Positions 15,001-20,536 are shown, numbered from the stretch's first letter. The stretch is 64,000 nt of DNA from JBMOKT01 sp049323895 (GCA_049323895.1 JBMOKT010000024.1:1-64000), one strand, 5' to 3'. Notes: generated from the sequence alone by a model not told the origin. Numbers and translations: made by a program.

Positions 15001-18000
15001 TAGAATTAAAGGCCAAAGCTCCTCCAATTCCCACATTACCTGTACTCTGTCCGGCATAAGCTTCAACGTTAAAATCATTAACTGCATCAATTTGTGATAA
15101 GTCCTGGGGAGCAAAGTCTTTACATAAGGCTTGAATATTTATTGAGTTTGCCTGAACCTGTGCTAAATCATTAATATAAGCTTTGTTTATATTGGTTCCA
15201 GTTAATACCGCGACTGCTGCTCCTATACCTACTGATTCACCACTGGTCATACCACTGGCCAGCACAGAAGTGTTAGTTAAGGCTTTAGTGGAAATATCCA
15301 AAAGCCCACTAGTTTTAACTAACTTTGGAGTCGATACAGAAGCCTCCGTATTACCGGATATGTATCCATAAGCCAAGGCACCTGCCACCTGGACGGCGGA
15401 ACCACTCCCCGCACTGCCATCGGAACCTGCACCTTCGGCCAGCTTATCAATGGCAGCATTAATTTGAGCTTGCAAAACTGTGTCAAGAAGGCTTTTTCCT
15501 TCATCATCTTTTTTGGCTAATGTATCCTCTATAGGGCTGTTTTCCACATTTACTGCCGACTGTGAAGCAGTCAGCAATTCATTTTTAGATTCTGAAATTA
15601 TTTCAACATTGGAGCTATTAGTTAAAGAAGCATTTCCATAAATTCCTGCCCGTGTAGTGCTGTTTACTACCGAGACAGCAATTGAAGAAGAACCCAGGGA
15701 CTCACTCCCTGCATATCCATCTGCGACGGTATCAGATTTGATACTGTTCTGCGCTTGAATAGTAACCTTACCGCCGGAATCTATTATTGAGGTTCCTTGG
15801 ACTATGGCTTCCGCATAACTGGTGAGCACAGAAACAGCAAAAGCCATGGAACCTATATTCCCCCCGGATTTTGCCAGGGAAGTAGAATAGATATTAGAAA
15901 TTGCTCTCAGAAGGATATCTCCACCGGAAGTCAGACTGGAACTTCCATCTATCAGCACTTTGGCTAAAGTACTCCCTAAAGCCAAGGTAGCTTCTAGTGG
16001 GAGTCCTGCTATAAAGCCGTTAAGTTCCAGGTCAAGCAGAGCCTGGGCAGTAATACTGAGATTGCCTCCTACCGTTAAATCAGAATCAGTAACTGTTACC
16101 TTTGAGGAAGTTTCCTTCGACTCAGTTATCCCACTGCTAACATTAGGCTTTTGCTGACTGCTTGCAGCAGTAACACTAAATGAACCTGAAGCTGAAATTT
16201 CTGCATTAATTAAATCAACCCGGGTTTCTCTATCTGCAAAAGAATCTGTAGCACCAGAGGAAACTTCAGAAATTAAGCCGATATTTTTGCCACGGACAGT
16301 CCCGTTCTTAACAGCTATTGATTCAGCCTTTAGTGTCAGGTCAACATCGGGCAAAAGTACATCATTATCAATAATATTAATGCTGTCAATTCCAGTTGAA
16401 CCTTGAATTGTAAAGGACCTCAAACCGGTAGAAGGAGCATTCAGATTTAGGTTAAATGTATCATTTCCACCCAGACCATCTATAGTTACATTTTGTTTGT
16501 TGGCAAAGGTTACATCTTCATATGGCCACTGTATTTCTATAGTTACAATGGGGTTTCCATTAATGTCTAATACAGGGTTACCAAGTTCATCCAACAGAGG
16601 ACTTCCGTTTATGATGTTAATAATATCATCAGTGCTTTCACTGCCGGCAATACTATCATCTTTACACTCGAAAGTAACATTTTCAGCGGGAGTAGTATCA
16701 AGGATAGGCTCGATGTTTTTATAGCTTACCAGGGTATCATCAAAGAGAATGGTACCGGAATGCTCATTAATGGCTTGATAGCCGACTTGATGGAAGTACC
16801 CGCCTGTAAAGGCAATCACATCATAGTCATCACCGCCATCATAACTAAGTCCATTTTGCCCAATTGGGTTCCCGCTACTAAAATCTACCTCAAGTTTATC
16901 ATCGCCGCTTCCCCCAGAAACTGCTATGGAGGAGTCAGTGCTATTATCCGAACTGCTATCTTCTCCTCCAGTCATCCCGAAAATCTTAATAAGGTCATTG
17001 CCTCCACTGCCATCCACTTGAATGTTATCACTGGAACCTTGAATCTCTACCTTATAAATATCATCGGCATCCGTTCCTTCTATGGAAACATCAACAGAAT
17101 CCTTAATGGTGATATTGCCGGTAACCTGGAAACCCTGCATGATAAAACCTATAAGATTACTCAAAACTACTTGACCATTTATTATGGGAATGCCGCCGAT
17201 TCCCGATGCACGAAGTTCAAGTCCGCTATAGCCTGGAGTGATTTCAGCATCAATAATTAAATCTTCCTCATAAATTCCGCCGTCTACATAGATAGGTCCA
17301 TATGTAATCTCTTCATCAATCACAGCATTATTAATGATATCCTGAATAGATAAATTTATATTTGTGTCTGCTAGTTGTTCTTCCTCTATACTAGATTCCG
17401 TTTCTTCCAAATTAGATGAAGGTTGTTCTATATTTGTTTCTGTTTCTTCTATATTTGTTTCTGTTTGGTCTGTACTAGTTTCTGCTTCTTCTATATTTAT
17501 TTCAGGTTGTTCTATATCCGTCTCCGACCCAGCTTCTCCTGAAATCTGTTGTTCATTACTGTAAGATTCTTCACCATTGCCGTCTGTTTCCCCACTATTA
17601 ACATCTTCAGTATCCTCTGGGCTAGCTCCTTCTGTTGTTTCGTCTACAATAACACTCTCATCTAATACATTTTCAATGCTGTTCTCTTCACTATCCTCTG
17701 GGTCAGTCTCGGCTGCTGCTTCTCCCACTTCGCCGGAAAAATCATCTTCATTTGTTTCTCGCTTTGTATCTTCTTCCTCTCCACTATTATTTTCCTCTAA
17801 ACTGTCGGTACCGTCATTCTCAACTGCATCTATTCCTTCTTCCTGGGCGGTACTATCATCTGTTTCACTGTTAGCTTGTTCACAATCATCAGCAGATGGT
17901 ATATCGTCACCTAAAGAAGAATTATCATTTATGAAAGTACTTAAATCATTGCTGTCAGCAAGGGATGAATCAGTTTCTGCAAAAACCATTCCAGTAAAAG

Positions 18001-18079
18001 AAAAAACAAAAAACATGGCAAATAAACCTGCCATACACACCACTATAAATTTTTTGCCACTTTTACTTGTTTGTTGCAA
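1..18079 (-). CDS. Giant secreted repeat protein, probable surface adhesin (3' end outside window)
   Basis: One uninterrupted frame of at least 6,026 codons; I checked that the frame at 18079, near 9.0 kb and at the left edge is the same. The TTG start at 18077-18079 sits 6 nt after a G-rich SD (18086-18095). Residues 1 to about 35 are a signal peptide (basic start, hydrophobic core, VFA-E cleavage-like end). Residues 36-245 are acidic and E/T/S-rich. Next come thousands of residues of Gly/Ala/Ser/Asn-rich beta-helix-like repeats in which motifs such as VGVGAAVAINVV, AYIG and GAGAG recur every 60-100 residues, as in filamentous-hemagglutinin-like adhesins. The visible C-terminal part has tandem NGG-x-DNDTF repeats resembling RTX calcium-binding hairpins, then LDFSDY/LDYSGY units. 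Gly-Asp-rich turns suggest calcium binding (inference). No anchoring domain is visible because the C-terminus is missing. Probable role: adhesion or matrix building at the cell surface. The TPR gene lies just upstream on the same strand. Confidence 0.85.
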   Translation of the reverse strand, partial: MQQTSKSGKKFIVVCMAGLFAMFFVFSFTGMVFAETDSSLADSNDLSTFINDNSSLGDDIPSADDCEQANSETDDSTAQEEGIDAVENDGTDSLEENNSGEEEDTKRETNEDDFSGEVGEAAAETDPEDSEENSIENVLDESVIVDETTEGASPEDTEDVNSGETDGNGEESYSNEQQISGEAGSETDIEQPEINIEEAETSTDQTETNIEETETNIEQPSSNLEETESSIEEEQLADTNINLSIQDIINNAVIDEEITYGPIYVDGGIYEEDLIIDAEITPGYSGLELRASGIGGIPIINGQVVLSNLIGFIMQGFQVTGNITIKDSVDVSIEGTDADDIYKVEIQGSSDNIQVDGSGGNDLIKIFGMTGGEDSSSDNSTDSSIAVSGGSGDDKLEVDFSSGNPIGQNGLSYDGGDDYDVIAFTGGYFHQVGYQAINEHSGTILFDDTLVSYKNIEPILDTTPAENVTFECKDDSIAGSESTDDIINIINGSPLLDELGNPVLDINGNPIVTIEIQWPYEDVTFANKQNVTIDGLGGNDTFNLNLNAPSTGLRSFTIQGSTGIDSINIIDNDVLLPDVDLTLKAESIAVKNGTVRGKNIGLISEVSSGATDSFADRETRVDLINAEISASGSFSVTAASSQQKPNVSSGITESKETSSKVTVTDSDLTVGGNLSITAQALLDLELNGFIAGLPLEATLALGSTLAKVLIDGSSSLTSGGDILLRAISNIYSTSLAKSGGNIGSMAFAVSVLTSYAEAIVQGTSIIDSGGKVTIQAQNSIKSDTVADGYAGSESLGSSSIAVSVVNSTTRAGIYGNASLTNSSNVEIISESKNELLTASQSAVNVENSPIEDTLAKKDDEGKSLLDTVLQAQINAAIDKLAEGAGSDGSAGSGSAVQVAGALAYGYISGNTEASVSTPKLVKTSGLLDISTKALTNTSVLASGMTSGESVGIGAAVAVLTGTNINKAYINDLAQVQANSINIQALCKDFAPQDLSQIDAVNDFNVEAYAGQSTGNVGIGGALAFNSIVSKTEAFIGKGVTITVNGGNVVLYSTNDNQIETIADGAPSSDDEEKAASSFAPAEPEAGDESSEPAVGIGASVAITVASIFNSVFIDDNAIINGANDIQLSSNIENQVKNMADAGAAGGVAAVPVLALTLLFSQGLVQIGGGGSLELTGNLTAAAKNSSRINTKASGKAAGGNVGIGAAVAVNVLVDRTTATSSRALKAGGSVTVTAEGASVGSAEAEAGGNGGDADEPADGDEDPDTGGVDEQLNGHLNYMDGISTQQGAGGDSVPNQTPQSAETSQGKVNVAGAVALNIVNSIRQAYLPQNVTTGGILTLKSNNNSDASAKADSSSTDSSVGIGVAVAINVVTVKNEAYIGSGAVVTAQDLVIEAGMNQVNLGDGSVDGENAFTVEAISGAGASNVGVAGAVAINVLKNEYKAHVDGNVSLTGNAELKAENRSSNSASAGAWVAGEKAGVGASFAINIVVNDVLVYLADNAALAGAVDLELSADSVSDVETEANAGATASVASGVAVNGAVALTVVINNVKAYLGTNEEVLEFSGDLTVDSKNNSMNDTKASGKTAGGNVGVGAAVAVNVVVDRTIATTLRAVKAGGAVTLTATGISSSNATAEAGANGGHADEPADGDGDPETGGTDEQLNGHLNYMDGISSTQGVQAEDVPQKSPQSAATSEGKVNVAGAAALNIVTASTQAYITNDVTAGGVITIKANNNTDAKSKTDSSATDSGVGVGVAVAINVVTVKNEAYIGSSAVVNAQGLVLEAKMKEITLEDETTDSENTFSAEAISGAGAGKVGVAGSVAINVVMNQYLAHMDGSVTLTGGNAAIAAQGQSSSSAIAGTAVKASGETTKVGVGASFATNIINNKVLAYVADNASLTGAVNLTIAADLLSSITTKAIAGADPYTDVSGSEPAAGAKFALDAAVALTVVTNTVGAYSGTNSTINASGNVVITADSTSTTYTKAEGNASGKAAVGASLALNVINATTEAAVKGNASIGSSLSIIAITVNKDDVFALATARGLKIDRYLEKFATTYDNIINGNFGGEGGSSKPKSAQTLDQQGAKTGQTVDQDGSTTGGQSQKSISVAAAVGVNVMTHATQAYTGAGLVLVGGSIIVNSSSTSNFETLATGAAVTDGSSIAVGVAISNIYNETNAYLGSTNRKSEDITSYDITIAAVSTINMSDEYLSKLGAQAIAGAGSGTDGKIGAAGSLALINSGIKTQAYISPDAQISNAGIITIKVEETSKLAVRAWAASVMIGGASKVGVGAAFAVIYSNNTTSAYVGVGANVNAASLSLSSNKKRVDSTDFKLDFDSENETFTSNIFEGLELANFLSSNNYYGEAIAGAGSAGTAALAGAFVVMYFNNTIAAYIDDNAIVTINGNVNISSEADVNAKGIGGSAAGAQKAGIGLTTVNIINSDFVKAYIGSSAAVTSGGNIEISATADQELTIIAVSGSGASSTGAVGVFSIIFTKNVSTAFIGQGAIVKAIGSINIGASNDTHAYMVTGGASGGGSAGIGGSLAVLIIWNDAMAYIDRNAIVDSSSLLAINSAATELGIIAVISGAGGGSAGVAASGAIKIVKNHTLAYIAQGAQINTDEEYTNTNQAITISATDSTTLVGVSGSGSGGGTVGVGASIDTTVLIKTVKAYIADDIADDGINAAMVNAVGNIIVSAQAIDEIISLTAGFTGGGSVGVGGAVGIVVSKNDIQAYVGKEAVLRTEGSLAISANNDLTLVILAGSGAGGGSVGVGGSLAVSTIINSVQAYIGQNAKVMALGGGEAVDFYTGAAGKVKDTARGVLVGAYSTEGINIVVVSGSGGGAAGVAVSVGATVISNTTLAYIADGVEVNKVNLGSSIDQEVRLVAVDETELTAIIGSGSGGGAAGFGASSDTQVIGKTTKAYTGTGVFVAAQKNILISSLSKDVLTSAAVGFAGGGAAGIAGSVSVVVNENQIEAYAGQGTVLTSQGSINVKGTGNTTMVLTAGSAAGGGAAGVAASFAIAVYEGSTKAYLGSSTVVNAKGLLDVKADTIENVKTTAIGGSGGGAAGVAGSVAIKIIGNTTQAYIGENALINQDITYNSLSQSISIGAKDRIISIGISGAAAGGGAVGVGASSDVTILRNLTEAFIGKGAKVKAENNINVSAASEKSIDTLVVAAAGGGTVGVAGAVSIVSVGSLFDTNAANALRNSQGEGSTQGSVDDQISASQVQDLLGNSSQAQETKTTIDSENAKIGISDDFDETSELALDSTRAYIGFNAVVVSGNDLTLSAIDSIKLSVLVGGASAGTVGVGGAVGIVTIKNNTEAFVNTGAQLSASGNITIKAINQEKDNTTYKVKAYAGSAGLVGIGAAVAYLDVNHTVRAYLNTGVNILNANQVNIQGAVENNLEATTLGASVGGGAVGASLSRAYYTGVVEASVGNSSSISDTASLTVSAIWKSNIYSSAKAGAAGIAAGNGSDALAKATPTVLSYLSDNADVNVSGDVLITAQSVIDGDALAYGVGAGGLTIGISLAKVVMTPVVNAYFANNVTIEAGNDITIKAAHNYDLNGTKRSEKGYASANASSGSLVGGTGAFVDVQHTAEVEAYIGYGAVITAGQDIILNSYGNIDAEGKADGNTYGVVGVGAVKVVVSAVGTVQSYVDSTIANPTSLTAGRDLYITALGVSTPDADSEQAAGGIIAGGGSTAESGSVLNVNIFLGRNPDSGGGGIFRTNTGSITSLAQAQGSSYATADGINVGGITVGVSDASSDWAAVVNVGVGESTVLNAKTNISLSAEHDNTTGSYASSSTGSLVGAVGSKSSSSSSATVSTNLGASSSLTAGGNINITADSSIITDAESSGYAYGVLAGGTSSTTNEIVNLSQAHAEGNAALNAGNDINFSAIAVSNARKSKAQGGSGGLISGTNTSAVTSINHFALATVDGGAVFAAANNNRILAQSSLDANAWAKISETAGAVTLNISKADIDIIALTQVDIGSNADISGKNTYLWAKVTRLNAYAYAYSKTYAADSTTQADAYVDVESLAKIIVRGGLVEGTDLLEMRARHDNVFVKSESFASIASGFTGVVNSTAHNDLYDFSFIDVQSSSKLYSTDILLEAVSPHSQDNDYTGHFYVKNADSEAATVINFVDVLVKKFKTVVEKVTKYLPWPLNKIVKWVTKTVAYWVWETIKQILHSDVNESEPGSYLSDNKVNLQGDIYLGNARGVSLTINEDNTMISRGEVSAYISGSEIIVNPFNNNQLSSITINAPRGAVSGNAVIHKNAVITEFEIINNSNLNLRVSSISLVNNNPPKPDLDVYAGDERDTSNFTYVTDITEMPLIAITGTKATNVTFAGLVENQAGRVNVTTAGGNISFLTGSVIEANKLLLSTPLGRIGENSASQGSLYMYKGEGRNPVLELNTGGDAYLRVLLREVRAVSSSAPINGLEISQISVGGNLNIYALEPEVWTLNEDDTITLVKVTGIYKVGSISADNNVDVELAAGDLELVGGISAGETLNLTVSGSILDGGDALGADLIAPVLKLTAGNSIGNSSNYVDTDLAENGTMLLNAGNNIYINEKQDDINLEAKAQNGNVLVNSSGNITIGGISSQLGVSAGGAINITATKITVGEDITGGGQIVLTTTDLSGEDNDLLIVSGNTINSQGDNVILRAGDDIKLENGAVLKAANGVTLSTDYANGDTGLGGKVELYGEINAATLTITGAGDNDTILINSSKPMVDTTVQAGGGDDQITLNSISSGDGSYITITLDGQAGSDSYLINFVGSGNYIISVNDSGLSGNDYLTLNGSDSTEEILIRKYFIALINSGIDSDSDGYDDVERINYNETIEHVYINTFGANDYIYSDDTSTYFTIDGGDGDDMFRIAQVFKSPRDGAAGVAPGDELETLETTRGFLSKGISVPMTIYGGNGNDQFQVYHNQAVLQLYGEAGNDKFLVRAFVLLDESLKQKLTNIDSGGDADEITYSVNAPVEIDGGVGVDTVIVLLTEFADSVVITDEGVFGAGLTISYSGVERVEVDGMEGDDTFFILSTSADVITVLIGNRGRDTFIIAGDITDSIETGSGVIFPDATHNTGSIAGELIIDGGIIEGSDRALSGAITLPTETNEYVPDGIVSEAGSNTLTDASGEFGTYTNRFVGIIDEHGELAQIRRIVSNTTTTLTLEKAWDALPGAGVKYVIFFASPTLFVDEATQQDIVKVYNDRSTTNDSGVLTENKLTGLRMAFGIEYDDLELIQIWLGIGNDTFTVNNTALNTNTEINGNLGQDIFNLYQAQHNLTVRGDEGEDQFNVVFNTNAGFKVTLNGGTDNDTFNLQSINHELEVNGGEGNDVFDVQFDTTTSSNVTLSGGTHNDIFNLKSANHNLVVNGDEHIDTFNVDFDATTGSLVTLNGGADNDVFNLLSTNHQLEVNGNGGQDQFNVEFDNKNGVNVTLNGGGDNDIFLLKSINHDLVASGDGGNDSFTVEFNDYSGANVTLNGGSDNDYFSLRSINHELVVNGDSGDDTFDVELNNYSGRNVHLNGGSNNDTFNLYSTNHETVVNGDDGNDTFNIAFSALTIPTVVLNGGLNDDLFKFADGIVLHGDINGGLGLDTLDFSDYTTARNVLLQNWDTEGFIGIQSAITEDFSGIDRLIGSPVKGINGDRLDGIADKAGEWILDGDNSTYRELDKPISINFRDYEFLYAEDEDDLFVLMGAEAGRLYGGAGHDTFLLWDGASLDGNIDGGGGINTLDYSSYTTPVNVDLSTFSATNISVSIVGIQNVYGGQGNDYLKGYNGDNILAGNGGDDTLEGVSGDNIYLFGNKIYTTHRLYSYSNDFGVDRIIQTTWGKDTLDFTNITGDLRYELADHKVILGSNNVDYSNDGDAPSNIRLFKGGSGKDTFVFIDGFILPAGTSIDGGKGEDTLDFSEYLTACNIQLNSVGTDGFSGTQQAIPAGFTNINHLLGSQSGADTITGLNTSSIYTIGVNHFLSNSGITMLFSGYEHLVSGSGKDSFVFTGSGELAGSIDGGLGIDEMDYSGYDSGVIVNLLTGKATGLADGET
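1385..2330 (-). repeat. About seven tandem 43-residue (129-bp) RTX-like repeats
   Basis: Within the giant gene, units start about every 129 bp (the repeated NH-E/N/D/Q-L motif maps near 2287, 2158, 2029, 1900, 1771, 1642 and 1513). Each unit has two Gly-Asn-Asp turns, of the type VNGDSGDDTFDV and LNGGSDNDTFNL, linked by about ten residues. They resemble diverged hemolysin-type calcium-binding nonapeptides; calcium binding is inferred. DNA identity between units is moderate, so this is an older expansion than the 81-residue repeats at the right end of the window. Confidence 0.8.
12212..14540 (-). repeat. Tandem 1,164-bp (388-residue) segmental duplication inside the giant gene
   Basis: Two adjacent copies align with a constant 1,164-bp offset at several markers: the LNGHLNYMDGIS segment (14238 versus 13074), the EAYIGS segment (13941 versus 12777), the DRT-ATT region (14425 versus 13261) and the HVDG/HMDG region (13743 versus 12579). 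The copies are similar but diverged, and small indels appear towards the low-coordinate end. Each carries an unusual acidic insert (ADEPADGD), breaking the otherwise Gly/Ala-rich pattern. The outer borders are approximate. Confidence 0.8.
17375..17521 (-). repeat. Seven tandem heptapeptide (21-bp) repeats in the acidic N-terminal region
   Basis: The translation reads as seven consecutive 7-residue units: TDIEQPE, INIEEAE, TSTDQTE, TNIEETE, TNIEQPS, SNLEETE, SSIEEEQ. The consensus is [ST]-x-[IL]-E-[EQ]-[TP]-E. It lies between the signal peptide and the repeat body of the giant protein. It may be a flexible charged stalk or a charged helix. Confidence 0.85.
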
Positions 18080-18085
18080 TGATTT

Positions 18086-18095
18086 CACCCCCCTC
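18086..18095 (-). promoter_or_regulatory. SD of the giant gene, abutting a terminator U-tract
   Basis: On the minus strand the sequence GAGGGGGGTG is followed by 6 nt and the TTG start. It begins on the base after the nine-T run of the upstream hairpin. There is no room for a promoter between hairpin and SD. It therefore decides the start codon and implies that translated mRNA has read through the hairpin. Confidence 0.75.
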
Positions 18096-18134
18096 AAAAA
18101 AAAACACCCGGCACAAATTACATCTGGCCGGGTG
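18096..18134 (-). terminator. Intrinsic terminator hairpin in the leader of the giant gene
   Basis: Perfect 8-bp GC-rich stem (18105-18112 with 18127-18134), 14-nt loop, then nine T on the minus strand (18096-18104). It lies about 90 nt downstream of the TPR stop and directly before the SD of the giant gene. It could simply end the TPR transcript, but its position makes conditional readthrough or attenuation likely. Confidence 0.8.
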
Positions 18135-18148
18135 CACTACTTGCTCCA

Positions 18149-18178
18149 TGTAACCCAAGTGCCCAAATAAAGGTTACA
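18149..18178 (-). promoter_or_regulatory. Possible structured leader upstream of the terminator
   Basis: On the minus strand TGTAACC (18172-18178) can pair with GGTTACA (18149-18155), closing a 16-nt loop. The loop contains GGGCACTTG. Its ACTTG can pair with CAAGT just downstream (an H-type pseudoknot), or GGGCACT can pair with AGTG-(CA)-CCC, which would take the left arm of the terminator. Such mutually exclusive pairings are typical of attenuators. It does not match the c-di-GMP-I or c-di-GMP-II riboswitch cores I know. Pairing was judged by eye only. Confidence 0.35.
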
Positions 18179-18220
18179 CTTCAACACATCCAAAAAAATT
18201 AAGATATTTTGTTTCTTCGC

Positions 18221-20386
18221 TCAATTATTAGAAGAAATTACTTTAAGCACTTCCTCAGCTTTTTTCACTAATTCTTTATTATCATTTAAAATAATTACCT
18301 TTTTAAAATCGGCGGAAGCTTCTGTCAACTTATTTAAGTTTAATAAGGCAATGCCTCTGTTAAAGTAAGAAGTATTCAAGTTATTCTTAAGGTTTATCGC
18401 CTGGGTATAATCATCAATGGCTTCATTAAACTTTTTCTGGGTCATATAAATATTAGCTCTTTGAAAGTAAGAAGGTCCATGATTTATATTAATTTCAATT
18501 GATTTGCCAAAAAAATGGATAGCCTGTTCATATTCCTTTAAGTTATAATAGTTCACCCCAATTTGGAAAAACGCCTCTCCATCCTGTGGTACATGCTTTA
18601 AGTAAGTGAATAAATCTTCTATAGCCATTTCATATTTTTTAAGTTGAGAGTATGTATAGGCTCTCTGCAAATATCCTGAAGCCAATTGTGGGTCATTTTG
18701 AAGTGCAACATTTAAGTCATTTAAGGATAGCTCATATTTGCCTATCTGCAAATATACCAAACTTCGATTGAAATAGGGGAGAATATAGTGGGGTTGTAAT
18801 TCTATTGCCTTGGTGAAATCTTTAATTGCCGCCTCATAATTGAATAATGCCAGATAAAGATTCCCCCTGTTTATATATGCTTCAGCATAACCGGCATCCC
18901 AACGGATTGCCTCACTAAAATCTGCCAGGGCTGCCTCAGGTTTGTTGTTTTCCCGATTGGCATTACCCCTATTAAAAAATATCTGAGGATCATCAGTGAT
19001 GAATTGTAAGGCTTGTGTATAACTATTAATTGCTTTTTCATATTCCTTCATCTGGTAATGGATAAAACCCAGACTGTTGTGGGTAAAACCATCATTGGGG
19101 TTTAATTGCAAAGCCTTCTGCAAATCAGCCAGTGCCTGCTCATATCTTCCCAATTGCCCATTGGCAATACCCCGATTGATGTAGATACTGTAATTGTTTG
19201 AGTCCAGCTTTATTGCCCGGTCCCAGTCGCTTAGCGCCATCTCCAAATCATTCATATTAAAATATATTTTCCCCCGATTATAATATGCCAGCATATTATT
19301 GGGATTAATTTTGATGACTCTAGAAAAATCCTCAAGGGCAGCCTTAGAATTTCCTAAGGCGGAATGCAAATTGCCCCGGTTTAGATATGCTTGTGTGAAA
19401 TCAGGGTCAAGGGAGATTACATTATTATAATCTCCAAGGGCTTCCTTAAACATTTTCATATTTTGGTAGGCATTTGCCCTATTAAAGTATAGCTGGGGGT
19501 CTTGGAAATACTCCAAAGCCCTGGAATAATTGGTAATAGCTTTCTGATAATTCTCCATCTGATGATATATAAATCCTAAACTGCTGTAGATAGAGCCTTC
19601 ATTGGGGTTTAAGTTTAGAGCATTCTCGAAATCTACTGCAGCTGAGGAAAAATCCTGGAGACTGCTATTTGCCATTCCGCGATTAATAAATAAAAAAGCT
19701 TGACTTGGGTCTATCTCTATTGCTTTACTCCACTGGTCAACGGCCTCTCTAAACTTTCCCATGGTAAAATAGATGTTGCCTTTATTGACGAATAGTTCTA
19801 GAGTGCCCTCCTGGTGGCGTTCCACTTCATCCCAGCATACTAAAGCCTCTTCTAGATTTCCTATACTTTGTAAAGCCTGGGCCCGCATAGCCCAAATGTC
19901 CATTTTTTGTGGCTCAAGCTTAACTACCTGGTCAAAATCTTTCAGTGCATGTTCCCAATCTTCTAAACTGAGATATACAGTACCACGCTGTATAAGTGCG
20001 TCTATATTATGAGGCTGATAACTAATAACTCTATCTAAATCATTTATTGCTTCTTCCAGATTACCCAATACAATATATAATTGCCCCCGTTCGAGATACA
20101 AACCTGGGTTTTCAGGTGCTAATTCCAATGCTTTATGATAGTTTTTTAATGCCTCATTAAAATTGCCTTTCTGAGCTAAGGTTCGACCCAGTCCAATATA
20201 CCCTTCCGTCAAATCAGAGCTCTGCCCATTGCCCTTTCCATTTATCTGCTCACTTTCACGCAAGGTTTTGGCATCTCTTCTTTCTAAGACCCAATTTGTA
20301 AAACTGCTCCCTATAGTGAAAAAAATAAAAATCAGCAGTACAACAATAGAGGATAATTTTCTGACTTTTCTTGCATCAAAAATCAT
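18221..20386 (-). CDS. Membrane-anchored TPR repeat protein
   Basis: 721 residues. A single transmembrane segment lies at about residues 12-34, preceded by basic residues (RKVRK), so the C-terminal bulk is probably outside the cell. The rest, from about residue 57, is a continuous array of roughly 18-19 tetratricopeptide repeats of 34 residues with the usual pattern (A-x-x-x-x-x-A/G-x-x-x-x, ending near DP or NP). TPR arrays bind proteins; no catalytic domain is seen. A near-consensus promoter lies about 110 nt upstream, but the SD is weak. The gene is immediately upstream of the giant adhesin and on the same strand, so it may help its export, folding or surface retention (inference). The only thing between them is the attenuator-like hairpin. 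Confidence 0.85.
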   Translation of the reverse strand: MIFDARKVRKLSSIVVLLIFIFFTIGSSFTNWVLERRDAKTLRESEQINGKGNGQSSDLTEGYIGLGRTLAQKGNFNEALKNYHKALELAPENPGLYLERGQLYIVLGNLEEAINDLDRVISYQPHNIDALIQRGTVYLSLEDWEHALKDFDQVVKLEPQKMDIWAMRAQALQSIGNLEEALVCWDEVERHQEGTLELFVNKGNIYFTMGKFREAVDQWSKAIEIDPSQAFLFINRGMANSSLQDFSSAAVDFENALNLNPNEGSIYSSLGFIYHQMENYQKAITNYSRALEYFQDPQLYFNRANAYQNMKMFKEALGDYNNVISLDPDFTQAYLNRGNLHSALGNSKAALEDFSRVIKINPNNMLAYYNRGKIYFNMNDLEMALSDWDRAIKLDSNNYSIYINRGIANGQLGRYEQALADLQKALQLNPNDGFTHNSLGFIHYQMKEYEKAINSYTQALQFITDDPQIFFNRGNANRENNKPEAALADFSEAIRWDAGYAEAYINRGNLYLALFNYEAAIKDFTKAIELQPHYILPYFNRSLVYLQIGKYELSLNDLNVALQNDPQLASGYLQRAYTYSQLKKYEMAIEDLFTYLKHVPQDGEAFFQIGVNYYNLKEYEQAIHFFGKSIEININHGPSYFQRANIYMTQKKFNEAIDDYTQAINLKNNLNTSYFNRGIALLNLNKLTEASADFKKVIILNDNKELVKKAEEVLKVISSNN

Positions 20387-20453
20387 AAATACACACCATT
20401 ACTATTAGATTTTTATGTTACCTAATATATTTTGCTAGCATTTATTATATTTG

Positions 20454-20462
20454 TGCTATAAT
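20454..20462 (+). promoter_or_regulatory. Possible extended -10 promoter for the tetR gene
   Basis: TGCTATAAT (TGn followed by a perfect TATAAT) lies about 90 nt before the proposed tetR start. A poor -35 (TTGCTA, 20432-20437) sits 19 nt upstream. Transcription would begin near 20469, just before the palindrome at 20479-20498. Confidence 0.4.
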
Positions 20463-20478
20463 AATATTTGATTATAAG

Positions 20479-20498
20479 ATAATGACTGTGGTCACTAT
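20479..20498. promoter_or_regulatory. Candidate TetR-family operator palindrome
   Basis: ATAATGAC-TGTG-GTCACTAT is a 20-bp imperfect palindrome (7 of 8 positions per arm). It lies between the divergent TPR and tetR genes, just downstream of both predicted promoters. TetR proteins commonly bind such palindromes in the divergent region beside their own gene; binding here is inferred. Confidence 0.45.
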
Positions 20499-20506
20499 TC
20501 ATTACC

Positions 20507-20536
20507 ATTATATGTTTATCTGATTATTTTTGTCAA
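20507..20536 (-). promoter_or_regulatory. Near-consensus sigma-A promoter for the TPR gene
   Basis: On the minus strand, a perfect TTGACA (20531-20536), an 18-nt spacer and a perfect TATAAT (20507-20512). Transcription should start near 20500, giving a leader of about 110 nt to the TPR start at 20386. The -35 element lies 5 bp before the tetR SD, so the two divergent units are tightly interlocked. Confidence 0.75.

Noticed and set aside
1899..18170. Many plus-strand open frames of 60-200 codons across the giant gene
   Set aside because: They are antisense shadows of one continuous minus-strand frame, lack SD sites, and translate to low-complexity Pro/Ala/Thr/Ser-rich sequence that mirrors the repeats.
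18080..18220. c-di-GMP riboswitch in the adhesin leader
   Set aside because: The conserved GEMM core and the c-di-GMP-II pseudoknot sequence are not present. A different attenuator is still possible.
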